29,805 bases of DNA, from IMG/VR virus record IMGVR_UViG_3300013005_000122, positions 1 to 29,805 of that record; one strand, 5' to 3'. Each line of letters starts with the position of its first letter. Positions within the stretch are counted from its first letter, which is position 1. The notes under the pieces are model-generated. The model had not been told where the DNA came from and did no database searches. It worked only from the letters and a program-made list of their open reading frames with translations. Source of the DNA: a virus. Positions 21,507-29,380 of the stretch are shown here, one piece after another. The translations under genes were made by a program, and so were the position numbers.

Positions 21507-23963
21507 TTAAAAGTTTAGTGAGGATGAGCCATATACTATCCATGCGCCAGCTGTTGTGCGCTGCATGGTAAAGGAGAATATGTCAATCTTTCCTGCTGAA
21601 GAGGTTGGAGTTGGTGCAGTTCCACCAGCCCAGCGAATTGTTTGTCCTGAACCTGCAATTTGAAATGTAGTTGGTATGTAGCCTGTAGAACCCTGAGTTA
21701 CAAAGACGTTTATAGTCATAACCTTTGAACCCTCGGTAGGCACGTTAGTTACGTTAAATGTCATTGCTGCTGAAGGTGCTGTGGCAATGTAAAAAATGTT
21801 TCCTGAAGTCCAGTTTAATGTTCCAACGTTAGAGGCTAACGTTACATCAACTACAGTTTCACGCATTTCTTGAATATCAACTGTACCGCTAAATGTAGCA
21901 CCGCCTGTAAAGGTAAGTGCTCCAGAAGACGATAACCCACCGTTTGCTGTTACAAGACCTGTTACGCCAAGTGTTCCACCAATTGCAGTATTTCCTGTGC
22001 TAGCAGCTACTGTAACTGTGTTTGCTCCAACTGCAAAGTTTCCTGTTGAAGTAGTTGTTCCTGTAGATTCAAGGTTTTTAACCTTAAAGTCAGCAAAATC
22101 TAAACCTGCTTCTGAGAAGTTTACAGATGTAGTTGGTTTAGTTGTTGCATCAAAAAATGTTTTTAATACACCATCTGAAGCATCTCGTACTATTCCAGAA
22201 AATCTACGTCGAGCAGATACTGAAGCAGCTCCTACTGGAGAAACTGCAGCTGAAGTTACGTTAGCATTTGTTTTTGCGTAGCTAAATGTAGTTGCGGTAG
22301 GCACTGCAGTAATCTGGTAAGTACCGTTAAATGTAGCATCTACATCAGTAATAACAACAACATCACCGACTGCATAGGTGTGAGATGAAGCTGTAGTAAG
22401 GGTAGCGACATTAGAGGTAAGAGCCTTATTGTTCACAACAGATACAATTGCTGTTACTGTTTTTGCGTACTCCCCAACAAATCCTAAGTCAAGTGTATCC
22501 GCGTTATTTGCGTTACCAAGAAATATCAATGGGTCAGATACTGAAAGATTTGCAGTAGTAGTTGAACCTCCACCAAAGGACAAGTTACCAACAATAGCAA
22601 CATCACCTGCAATATTCATATCACCTTGAATACCAACTCCACCAACTACTGTTAAAGCACCTGTTGTAGCGGAGGTCGATGGGGTGTCAATTTCAATATG
22701 TACGTTTACGTCCGGTGTAATTTCCATCTGTGTGTTATCAGAGGCAAGGCCACCTGCAGCAAAGATAATTTTATTATCTGTTCCAGTATCTCCAGTAGCA
22801 AGAACTAGATTACCTGCACCTGTTGAGCCAACTGGCGCGGTCATAAAAATATAACCATCATTTGGTCCGGTAATTGTAAACTCTGGGTCATCAAAGGTTG
22901 AGGATGTTATTCCCATATCGATATAGCCAGCAAAATCTGTGCCGTTGTTTGCATAAGCAATAAAATCGGAAGAAGAGTCTGCGCTGTTGTTTACGTTCTG
23001 CATAATTACTTGAGCGTAATCATCAGCATCTGCTTTAAAGAAAGCCACTTCATTAGTAAACCCTGTTACAGCAGAAGCTGTTCCTGAAGCAGCGGTTGAA
23101 GTTACGTTAGAAGCAGTTACTGCGTAAGTAAATGTGGTTGAGGTTGGTACGGCTACAACTTCTTGTGTGCCGTTAAATGTAGCATCTACTCCAGCAACAA
23201 CTACTGATTGAAATGGTGAGAACCCGTGTGCTGCAGATGTGGTTAAAGTTGCAACGTTAGAGGTAAGCGCTTTATTGCTAACAGTTTTTACGTTTGTTCC
23301 TGAAGCAGTAGAGGTAGATTCAGCCCCTGCGCCTACAAATAGTTTTCCAGCAGTTGTGCCAATATTGGCATCTCCTGTTGTTTCTACAGTGCTCATAACT
23401 AGAGCATTAGTCCACGAAGCTGCTGTCCCATCAGTTTTTAATACTTTATTTGCATTTCCTGTTTGGGATGGAAAAGCTCCATCTACTAGTTTTGCCCAGT
23501 ATGATGTATCTGTTGGGGCATTTCCAGAGCTAGTGTTTGCAGTTAAAATGTATGCAGAGCCACCGTAGGAGACGACATCGCCTTTTTGGTAAGTAGACCC
23601 ACCAGCGTATTCACCTTCATATTGGATACCATCAGATATTAAATTAAAGTTAGTTGTATTTGTTGGGGCAGTGCCAGGATTAGCATCTAAAATAGTAAGG
23701 TAAAGTTTTCCGCCTTGAACTAAAACTTCTCCAACTTTATACGCAGTTCCTGAAGAGTACGCACCTACATATTTAAGACCAGAAAGTATTAAGTTCCAAT
23801 AGGTTGTGTTTGTTGGTAGGTTTCCAGCAGCAGATGTAGCGTACTTGTAATGGTACAGGTTACCGCCGTATGAGACTACATCGTTTAGCTCGTAGGTTGT
23901 GCCTCCTGCATAAACGCCAGTGTAGGTAAAGCGAAGCTTTCCAAGGTCAATTATTTGAGACAT
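21507..23963 (-). CDS. Long modular tail fibre protein, cassette A
   Basis: 818 aa with GGAGG before the ATG. Residues 13-161 hold three repeats of ~50 aa (YAGGTTYELNDVVSYGGNLY, then NLPTNTTYWNLI) like CBM5/12-type carbohydrate-binding elements. Two copies of an ALTSNVATLTTS...TFTYA module sit at about 229-298 and 511-583. The 300-480 part (YIDMGITSSTFDDPEFTITG, GPNDGYIFMTAP) is common in T4-like phage fibre proteins. The C-terminal 120 aa include FNVTNVPTEGSKVMTINVFV and match the 771 aa paralogue closely. No enzyme motifs; a shaft or receptor-binding adhesin. Confidence 0.82.
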   Translation of the reverse strand: MSQIIDLGKLRFTYTGVYAGGTTYELNDVVSYGGNLYHYKYATSAAGNLPTNTTYWNLILSGLKYVGAYSSGTAYKVGEVLVQGGKLYLTILDANPGTAPTNTTNFNLISDGIQYEGEYAGGSTYQKGDVVSYGGSAYILTANTSSGNAPTDTSYWAKLVDGAFPSQTGNANKVLKTDGTAASWTNALVMSTVETTGDANIGTTAGKLFVGAGAESTSTASGTNVKTVSNKALTSNVATLTTSAAHGFSPFQSVVVAGVDATFNGTQEVVAVPTSTTFTYAVTASNVTSTAASGTASAVTGFTNEVAFFKADADDYAQVIMQNVNNSADSSSDFIAYANNGTDFAGYIDMGITSSTFDDPEFTITGPNDGYIFMTAPVGSTGAGNLVLATGDTGTDNKIIFAAGGLASDNTQMEITPDVNVHIEIDTPSTSATTGALTVVGGVGIQGDMNIAGDVAIVGNLSFGGGSTTTANLSVSDPLIFLGNANNADTLDLGFVGEYAKTVTAIVSVVNNKALTSNVATLTTASSHTYAVGDVVVITDVDATFNGTYQITAVPTATTFSYAKTNANVTSAAVSPVGAASVSARRRFSGIVRDASDGVLKTFFDATTKPTTSVNFSEAGLDFADFKVKNLESTGTTTSTGNFAVGANTVTVAASTGNTAIGGTLGVTGLVTANGGLSSSGALTFTGGATFSGTVDIQEMRETVVDVTLASNVGTLNWTSGNIFYIATAPSAAMTFNVTNVPTEGSKVMTINVFVTQGSTGYIPTTFQIAGSGQTIRWAGGTAPTPTSSAGKIDIFSFTMQRTTAGAWIVYGSSSLNF
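22215..22433 (-). repeat. Fibre module copy, 818 aa fibre, second
   Basis: Codes for residues about 511-583: KALTSNVATLTTASSHTYAV to TFSYAKTNANVTS. One of six copies of the same module in the window; the paralogous 771 aa fibre has a copy at the same place. Confidence 0.78.
23070..23279 (-). repeat. Fibre module copy, 818 aa fibre, first
   Basis: Codes for residues about 229-298: KALTSNVATLTTSAAHGFSP to TFTYAVTASNVTS. Its SPFQ.V variant is shared with the second copy in the 771 aa fibre, indicating positional descent rather than independent insertion. Confidence 0.78.
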
Positions 23964-23964
23964 A

Positions 23965-24240
23965 CTACTTTACCTCCAGTAAAAGTCTATCTGTGTTCCA
24001 AGAAAATCCAAGGTCGTGGTCGTTCCACACCCAGTGTTTATAATCTGACTCAGCAACTACTCCATCATCTGGAAGTTGAATTGTAGTTCCACTTCCTGGA
24101 GTAACCTGTTCTACAGTAAGGCGGCTAGTTGTGTGGTCAAATTTAAATCCGTAAAAGTTTGTGTCGGCCAAGACAGCAATAGAAGGTACAGCGTCCTGAG
24201 TCACTACTGTATTAGTATTACTTAATGCATACCCTGGCAT
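23965..24240 (-). CDS. Small fibre-associated protein, cassette A
   Basis: 91 aa. The core NFYGFKFDHTTSRLTVEQVT, followed by PGSGTTIQLPDDGVV, has its counterpart NFYGFKFDAATGECTVEEIL in the gene at 28734-29006, and the last residues (LGFSWNTDRLLLEVK) parallel LNFSWDNTDESELIMEVL. No known family comes to mind. It lies directly before the long fibre gene in both cassettes, so it could be a fibre chaperone or adaptor. Confidence 0.72.
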   Translation of the reverse strand: MPGYALSNTNTVVTQDAVPSIAVLADTNFYGFKFDHTTSRLTVEQVTPGSGTTIQLPDDGVVAESDYKHWVWNDHDLGFSWNTDRLLLEVK

Positions 24241-24248
24241 TTATTCTC

Positions 24249-24590
24249 CTAAGCCGTTACTTGGTCAATGCCTTGAACATAGAACGAAACTCCCGCACTG
24301 CCTGCAACTTTGAGTAAATCGTTGTTTTTCATAGCAAAGCGAAATGTTTCATAGCTATTGTATCCAGAAAGAGGGAGACTGTAAGCAATTAATCCATATT
24401 CTGCTGTAGTAGTTGCACCAGAAGGAATGACATAAATGTATATAGAACCTTCTGTAGAGACAGAGTTTGATGCTATAACAGATACTAAAAAATTATCTGT
24501 TGCTGTAAAAGCAGTGGTTCCACCGCTACCAAACGCAACAGCCGAAGTTAGTTTAGTTATTCCTAACCGTTCTATACCTGCACTAGGCAC
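24249..24590 (-). CDS. Small beta-sandwich-like structural protein, cassette A
   Basis: 113 aa. Alternating hydrophobic strands: FLVSVIASNSVSTEGSIYIY, then EYGLIAYSLPLSGYNSYETF and LLKVAGSAGVSFYVQGIDQV. It has the layout of phage proteins with a short tail-like beta-sandwich. Its counterpart in cassette B (29006-29335) has a similar pattern (SIVIANRGAVSALFRVAIRP, then DAADVVTVQADSTSVSFSAF) but low residue identity, so common descent is inferred mainly from position. It ends 8 bases before the 91 aa gene. Confidence 0.65.
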   Translation of the reverse strand: MPSAGIERLGITKLTSAVAFGSGGTTAFTATDNFLVSVIASNSVSTEGSIYIYVIPSGATTTAEYGLIAYSLPLSGYNSYETFRFAMKNNDLLKVAGSAGVSFYVQGIDQVTA

Positions 24591-24591
24591 T

Positions 24592-25068
24592 TTATACTCC
24601 TAACCACCATGTAGTTGCTAAATCTCCACCGCCGCCAGTTCCAGCAGGTCCTGTAGGTCCTGTGGCTCCAGCTGGACCTGTAGGTCCTGTAACTGTAGAG
24701 GTTGCGCCAGTTGGTCCTGTTGGACCAGTATTTCCTTGAGCACCTTGTGCTCCTTGCGCTCCTGAAGTACCTGCAGGTCCTGTTGGACCAATAGGTGCTG
24801 CTCCAGCTTCAATCCAGTATCCATCATAATATATAAAAATTCCGCCTGTATTAGGGTCAAACCAAGCATCACCAGGGTCTGGATTAGCGGGAGCGTTAGA
24901 TGTAGATGTCCAAACACCGTCTAAACCTGCTGGACCTGTTGGTCCTGTTGGTCCAACTACTGGTGTGCGGATTACATCCCAAGTAGTTCCATTCCACTGC
25001 CAAGTAGTATTACCAGAAGTAAACTGTTGATTGAGTGTAGGTGAATTAGGAAAATCAATCGCGCTCAT
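24592..25068 (-). CDS. Collagen-like structural protein, cassette A
   Basis: 158 aa from the ATG at 25068, which overlaps the previous stop as ATGA. A GTG at 25080 would add four residues. The first 40 residues ([20 protein letters not shown], then [14 protein letters not shown]) match the start of the 111 aa protein at 18987-19322. A first GPT block, a small domain ([20 protein letters not shown], then [14 protein letters not shown]), and a second block of GPT/GPA/GAQ repeats follow, ending [14 protein letters not shown]. The same inner domain recurs in the partial collagen-like gene at the right edge. Confidence 0.8.
   Translation of the reverse strand: MSAIDFPNSPTLNQQFTSGNTTWQWNGTTWDVIRTPVVGPTGPTGPAGLDGVWTSTSNAPANPDPGDAWFDPNTGGIFIYYDGYWIEAGAAPIGPTGPAGTSGAQGAQGAQGNTGPTGPTGATSTVTGPTGPAGATGPTGPAGTGGGGDLATTWWLGV
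24640..24957 (-). repeat. Collagen-like coding repeats, cassette A
   Basis: GPT/GPA/GAQ triplet repeats in two blocks around a unique domain (residues 55-95 of the protein). Units are near-identical to those at 18411-18836 and 29407-29660, giving local DNA homology for recombination. Confidence 0.7.
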
Positions 25069-25439
25069 GCGTATAGCCACATTTCTTCAGGGTCTACCCA
25101 AATAGTGTTTGTAACAAAAGGAATTCCTAATTGTTCCATACGGGCCTGTACTTTAGAGCCTGCTCCAGAGCCGTAATAGGTTTCAATATCGTTTGGCACA
25201 TTCCACCAACCGGTACGAATAAGGTAGAACTCGGCATTAGGGCACCATGCTGCGTACACTCCAAAACCTCCGCCTTGTTCGTAAATAACTTCCCAGATAT
25301 CTACATCTTCGATTTTAAGTTCACGAGAGTAGTCCCATTTAGGACTAGGCGGAGTCTCAATTTTGTTGGAGTCCATCCACTTAGTTTCGAACACCTCGCC
25401 AAAATCTTTGAAGATATTTTGTGTTGATTTAAATCTCAT
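25065..25439 (-). CDS. Accessory protein between the two adhesin cassettes (cyanophage-like)
   Basis: 124 aa. It shows [60 protein letters not shown] and a [11 protein letters not shown] end. I recall a family with this [12 protein letters not shown]...GVYAAW pattern in T4-like cyanophages and pelagiphages; no role is known. Unlike the fibre genes it is rich in Trp, Tyr and acids and looks like a compact soluble protein. It lies exactly at the junction of the two duplicated cassettes. It overlaps by TAATG on one side and by ATGA on the other. Confidence 0.75.
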   Translation of the reverse strand: MRFKSTQNIFKDFGEVFETKWMDSNKIETPPSPKWDYSRELKIEDVDIWEVIYEQGGGFGVYAAWCPNAEFYLIRTGWWNVPNDIETYYGSGAGSKVQARMEQLGIPFVTNTIWVDPEEMWLYA

Positions 25440-26413
25440 TAGATTGGGTACCTAATAATTACTACGCCAGAGCCTCCGTTACCGCTGTATAGATAATTAG
25501 CGCCACTGCCGCTGTAACCGCCTCCGCCACCTCCGCCGCCTCGGCCGTTAGTTCCATCTACAGTTGCTTGATTAGTTGGAAAATATATATCGCCTCCTGC
25601 ACCAATTGGGCCACCTCCAGTGCCTCTACCACCACCTCCAGAACCAGCAGCACCTGCAATATTTCCACTAAATGGGGTATACCCACCACCTCCAGCAATT
25701 CCTCCGCCTCCGCCGCCAGCATAAATTACAGAAGAACCAGAAATTGAATTTGCTAAACCTGCACCGCCAGCACCAGCAGTAGTTCTTCCCGTACTAAATA
25801 TTTCTGCAGCCCCGCCTGCACCACCGCCACCGCCAGAAGGGTAGGGTGAGGAGTGAGAACTGGGACTATGATGTCCGCCGCTATTTCCTTGGGCAGGGGA
25901 TGTTGTTGGAGAACTTATTCCTCCAACGTTACTTCCGCCATCGCCAGGTCCTAAATAACCGGCTCCGCCGCCCGAACCCCCGTTACCACCACCACCTGCA
26001 CCACCGCCACCGCCGCCACCTGCAGACTCTGTCCCAAATACGGAAGAAGGGCTGCCGTTATTGCCAGACCCAGGGAGACCACTGCCAGAAATATTATATC
26101 TGCTAGTTCCCCCCGCACCCACAACAACAGAATAGTTTTGCTGCGTTACAGATAATGTGCCTGTTCTCATTCCACCAGCGCCGCCGCCAGCTCCATAGTT
26201 ACCTCCGCCGCCGCCACCAGCAACAATTAAATATTCAACTAGTCCTTCTGCATCCGAACCAAAGGTACTAGTTCCTGCTGCAGTAAAAGTGTGAATGCGG
26301 TAGCCACCTGCGGTTGTGATTGTTCCACCAGTGGCAGCAGTTAGTCCGTTGGTTCTTTTTTGTCTATTTGATTGTGGCCCTAAAGTGCCTCTTACAGAGC
26401 TAACAAAAGGCAT
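25439..26413 (-). CDS. Glycine-rich fibre tip protein, cassette B
   Basis: 324 aa. Starts MPFVSSVRGTLGPQSNRQKR, followed by GGYRIHTFTAAGTSTFGSDAEG, and then about 250 residues of glycine-rich sandwich with blocks such as VAGGGGGGNYGAGGGAGG and the end GNGGSGVVIIRYPI. The N-terminal 40 and C-terminal 15 residues align with the 310 aa paralogue, whereas the loops between the Gly blocks differ. Loop differences in a conserved Gly scaffold are what is known for receptor specificity in S16-type adhesins, so the two tips may recognise different receptors (inference). The ATG follows a GGGG-type site and lies 4 bases after the 771 aa gene. Confidence 0.82.
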   Translation of the reverse strand: MPFVSSVRGTLGPQSNRQKRTNGLTAATGGTITTAGGYRIHTFTAAGTSTFGSDAEGLVEYLIVAGGGGGGNYGAGGGAGGMRTGTLSVTQQNYSVVVGAGGTSRYNISGSGLPGSGNNGSPSSVFGTESAGGGGGGGAGGGGNGGSGGGAGYLGPGDGGSNVGGISSPTTSPAQGNSGGHHSPSSHSSPYPSGGGGGAGGAAEIFSTGRTTAGAGGAGLANSISGSSVIYAGGGGGGIAGGGGYTPFSGNIAGAAGSGGGGRGTGGGPIGAGGDIYFPTNQATVDGTNGRGGGGGGGGYSGSGANYLYSGNGGSGVVIIRYPI

Positions 26414-26417
26414 TTAA

Positions 26418-28733
26418 TTAACCCCAATTCAGGTTTGGTGAACCCAGTACTGTCCATGCACTAGAAATGCGAACTAGAGTGAAAGAATATGCATCTATAC
26501 GACCAGCACTTGATGTTGGAGTTGGTGCTGCGCCACCAGACCACTTAATAGTTTGTGCTGAGCCTGCAATGCTAAGTGCGCTAGGAATATACCCAGTTGA
26601 ACCTTGTGTAACAAATACGTTAATAGTCATAATCTTATTGTTATCAGTAGGCACGTTTGTAAGAGCCACTGTGAAGTTAGCGGAAGGGGCTGTACCAATC
26701 CAATAGATGTTACCCGCAGACCAATCACAAGCTGCTACGTTAGAAGTAATAGTTGTTAAAACAACTTGTTCACGTAGCTCTTGGATATCAACCGTACCGC
26801 TTAGGGATACTGTTCCTGCTGCAGTTAGGCCACCAACTTGTAAGTCAGCATAGGCAAGACCTGCTTCGGAGAAGTCAACTGTTGTTGCTGGCTTTGTTGT
26901 AGCATCTTTGAATATCTTAAATACACCGTCTGAGGCATCACGAGCTGCTCCTGCAAACTTTCTGCGCTTTGAGACTGATGTTGTTCCAGTTGCAATTGCA
27001 GTAGAGGACACGTTTGATGCGGTTTTTGCATAGGTAAATGTAGTTGAGGTTGGCACGCTTGTAATTGCGTATGTGCCGTTAAATGTTGCGTCTACTGAAG
27101 CAACTACAACAATGTCACCAACTAAGTAAGTGTGAGCAGACGCTGTAGTCAAAGTAGCAACGTTTGAAGTTAAAGCCTTATTAACTGTTGTGTTAGTAAT
27201 TGCTGAAATTGTTGTGGCGTACTCTACTATTAAACCTTCATCAACAATATCTGCATCATTTCCAGTACCAGCAAACACCATTGGGGCGATAACTGCTAGG
27301 TTATCTGTAGTAGTTGAGCCTCCACCAAATGTAAGGTTACCAACGATAGCCATGTTACCTTGAATATTAACGCTACCTTGAATACCAACTCCACCAACTA
27401 CTGTTAAAGCACCGGTTGTAGAAGAGGTAGATGGGGTAGGGATTTCAATATGAACATTTACATCTGGATAGATAGTAACTTGTGCATTGTCAGAGCCTAA
27501 ACCACCAGCAGCAAATATAATTGCGTTTTCTGAACCTAAATCTCCAGTAGCAAGAACTAGGTTACCTTTACCAGGTGTTCCAGCAGGTGCTGTCATAAAG
27601 ATGTAACCGTCGTTTGGACCTGTAATTGTAAATTCTGGGTCATCAAAAGTTGAAGAGGTAATACCCATATCAATGTATCCAGTAAAATCAGTACCGTTAT
27701 CTGGGTAAAGAATAATATCAGTTGAGGAGTCAACTGAGTTGTTGCTGTTACGGAATGCAATTTGAGCATAATCATCTGCATTTGCAGAAAATATTGCAAC
27801 AGCATTGGTGTATCCCGGCAATGCGGACGCTGTTCCTGTAGTTGCTTGTGAACCAATATTGCTAGCTGTTTTAGCGTAGGTAAAAGTAGTTGCAGTTGGA
27901 ACAGTCGTAATCTCATACTCTCCGTCAAATGCAGCATCTGGAGGCGTCAACGCAATAGTTACAAACTGGAAGGGAGAGAATCCGTGAGAGGTAGACGTAG
28001 TTAAAGTAACAATATTAGAAGTAAGTGCTTTAGTAACAACGTCTTTAACACTTGTACCTAGAGTTGTTGCATCTTCTACCGCTTTATTACCTACATATAG
28101 TTCACCTATGTAAGAAACAGAAACAGTTCCGACTGGAGACACGGCTGTAGAAACAACATTTGATGCGGTCTTAGCGTAGGTAAAAGTAGTTGCAGTTGGA
28201 ACAGCAACAATTGTATAAGTTCCGTTAAAAGTGGCATCCACACCCGTAACAACTACAGACTCACCAACACTAAGGTTGTGAGCTACTGAGGTAGTAAGAG
28301 TAGCTACGTTAGATGTAAGGGCCTTATTATTAATTGATTTAGTATTTTTAACGCCTACTGTAAGGTCGCCAGTTACACCTAAATCACCAAATGAGTTAGA
28401 CCAAGAGGCAGAGGTTCCATCAGTTTTTAAAAACTTACCGGCCGCACTAGATTGGTTTGGTACTTCACTAATTGCCCTAAATAAAAATTGTGTTCCATCT
28501 GTATAGGCAAATTCATTGGCATCACCATCATTAGGGTCAATGAATCCTTCAATCATCTTTGACCAATAGGTTGTGTTTGTTGGTAGGTTATTTGCAGTAG
28601 CAGCTGTATTTACATAAACATACACGTCATTGTTATACTTGACTACGTCGTTTACTTGATAAGTCGTTGCTCCAGAGTAAGCTCCTTTAAAATAAAAACG
28701 AAGCTTTCCTAAATTAAAGATTTGGGCAGACAT
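26418..28733 (-). CDS. Long modular tail fibre protein, cassette B
   Basis: 771 aa. It aligns with the 818 aa protein over most of its length, with the start FNLGKLRFYFKGAYSGATTY, the shared GYIDMGITSSTFDDPEFTIT block and the same C-terminus (MTINVFVTQGSTGYIP). Differences are clear: it has one N-terminal carbohydrate-binding-like repeat (about 13-63) instead of three, and three ALTSNVATLTTS modules (135-207, 232-304, 515-588) instead of two. The extra module at 135-207 has no counterpart in the 818 aa protein. A predicted rigid shaft; no enzyme motif. Weak GGAGG site in the preceding gene's end. Confidence 0.82.
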   Translation of the reverse strand: MSAQIFNLGKLRFYFKGAYSGATTYQVNDVVKYNNDVYVYVNTAATANNLPTNTTYWSKMIEGFIDPNDGDANEFAYTDGTQFLFRAISEVPNQSSAAGKFLKTDGTSASWSNSFGDLGVTGDLTVGVKNTKSINNKALTSNVATLTTSVAHNLSVGESVVVTGVDATFNGTYTIVAVPTATTFTYAKTASNVVSTAVSPVGTVSVSYIGELYVGNKAVEDATTLGTSVKDVVTKALTSNIVTLTTSTSHGFSPFQFVTIALTPPDAAFDGEYEITTVPTATTFTYAKTASNIGSQATTGTASALPGYTNAVAIFSANADDYAQIAFRNSNNSVDSSTDIILYPDNGTDFTGYIDMGITSSTFDDPEFTITGPNDGYIFMTAPAGTPGKGNLVLATGDLGSENAIIFAAGGLGSDNAQVTIYPDVNVHIEIPTPSTSSTTGALTVVGGVGIQGSVNIQGNMAIVGNLTFGGGSTTTDNLAVIAPMVFAGTGNDADIVDEGLIVEYATTISAITNTTVNKALTSNVATLTTASAHTYLVGDIVVVASVDATFNGTYAITSVPTSTTFTYAKTASNVSSTAIATGTTSVSKRRKFAGAARDASDGVFKIFKDATTKPATTVDFSEAGLAYADLQVGGLTAAGTVSLSGTVDIQELREQVVLTTITSNVAACDWSAGNIYWIGTAPSANFTVALTNVPTDNNKIMTINVFVTQGSTGYIPSALSIAGSAQTIKWSGGAAPTPTSSAGRIDAYSFTLVRISSAWTVLGSPNLNWG
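26970..27191 (-). repeat. Fibre module copy, 771 aa fibre, third
   Basis: Codes for residues about 515-588, KALTSNVATLTTASAHTYLV to TFTYAKTASNVSS. It corresponds to the second copy of the 818 aa protein (TASSHTYAV). Confidence 0.78.
27822..28040 (-). repeat. Fibre module copy, 771 aa fibre, second
   Basis: Codes for residues about 232-304, KALTSNIVTLTTSTSHGFSP to TFTYAKTASNIGS, with an insertion (ALTPPDAAFDGEY) where other copies read VDATFNGTY. Corresponds to copy one of the 818 aa protein. Confidence 0.78.
28113..28331 (-). repeat. Fibre module copy, 771 aa fibre, first
   Basis: Codes for residues about 135-207, KALTSNVATLTTSVAHNLSV to TFTYAKTASNVVS. No positional equivalent in the 818 aa protein, so it was gained here or lost there. 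Confidence 0.78.
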
Positions 28734-29006
28734 TTATAGTACCTCCATAATAAGCTCAGACTCATCTGTATTGTCCCACGAAAAGTTTAATTCGTAAGGT
28801 GTTAGGGTTGTTGAAAAGTATGAATCTGAAAACTGGCTATAGAAGGTTAAATCGTTGTTTAACTGTGGAACTTTAATTGTTTCAGACACATCACCGTATA
28901 AAATTTCTTCTACAGTGCACTCTCCAGTTGCTGCGTCAAATTTAAACCCATAAAAATTTTGTTTTGATTTTGCAGAGCTACCAGATAAAGATACAAAACC
29001 TCCCAT
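28734..29006 (-). CDS. Small fibre-associated protein, cassette B
   Basis: 90 aa. Paralogue of the 91 aa protein in cassette A through NFYGFKFD..TG.CTVEEIL and the end ELNFSWDNTDESELIMEVL. The N-terminus (GGFVSLSGSSAKSKQ) and middle differ. It ends one base before the long fibre gene and overlaps the 109 aa gene before it by TAATG. Function unknown; the constant position before the fibre suggests a fibre assembly or attachment role. Confidence 0.72.
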   Translation of the reverse strand: MGGFVSLSGSSAKSKQNFYGFKFDAATGECTVEEILYGDVSETIKVPQLNNDLTFYSQFSDSYFSTTLTPYELNFSWDNTDESELIMEVL

Positions 29007-29335
29007 TATGCAATCTCCGTCCCAAAAGCACTAAAGCTAACGCTTGTACTGTCTGCCTGTACTGTTACTACATCTGCAGCATCTAGTGTTAGGCCAAAAG
29101 ACAACACTGTAGAATCATTTTTGTCTATAGTCACGTCGTAGGCTACATAGTGCTTGTTAGCTAGAGTCTCTGCGTTAGGTCTAATTGCTACCCTAAAGAG
29201 GGCGCTAACAGCTCCCCTATTGGCTATTACGATACTGCTAATTATAGCTTCAGTTGATGAAGGCACTGTGTAAAGGGTTACTGGAGTACCAGCAATAGCT
29301 ACTGCTTGACCCAGTACTTTATACGTTGTTGCCAT
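29006..29335 (-). CDS. Small beta-sandwich-like structural protein, cassette B
   Basis: 109 aa from the ATG at 29335; a GTG just before it (29338) would add one residue, but GAGAGG is better spaced for the ATG. Beta-rich: YKVLGQAVAIAGTPVTLYTV, IISSIVIANRGAVSALFRVA, and DVVTVQADSTSVSFSAFGTE. The pattern of VP.ST.AI.SSIV.AN resembles common small phage structural proteins that adapt fibres or decorate tails. Positional match to the 113 aa protein of cassette A. Confidence 0.68.
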   Translation of the reverse strand: MATTYKVLGQAVAIAGTPVTLYTVPSSTEAIISSIVIANRGAVSALFRVAIRPNAETLANKHYVAYDVTIDKNDSTVLSFGLTLDAADVVTVQADSTSVSFSAFGTEIA

Positions 29336-29380
29336 CACTAACCTCTCTTGTTATCTTGTAAGTTTACTTTAAGTACTCTG

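Larger units (their letters stand above)
21495..25068 (-). repeat. Tandem adhesin cassette, copy A
   Basis: Block with the order collagen-like (24592-25068), 113 aa, 91 aa, 818 aa fibre and glycine-rich tip. Each member has a paralogue in the same order at 25439-29805. The tip gene itself extends to 20563. Confidence 0.7.

Noticed and set aside
20563-21543. Longer glycine-rich protein starting at 21543
   Set aside because: The 16 extra codons lie inside the previous gene and have no binding site. The ATG at 21495 has AAAGGAG and matches the start of the paralogue at 26413.
28728-28745. T4-like late promoter (TATAAATA) near 28733
   Set aside because: The minus strand reads ACTATAAATG, but it overlaps a start codon and the ribosome binding site region, and no other copies occur at gene-block starts.
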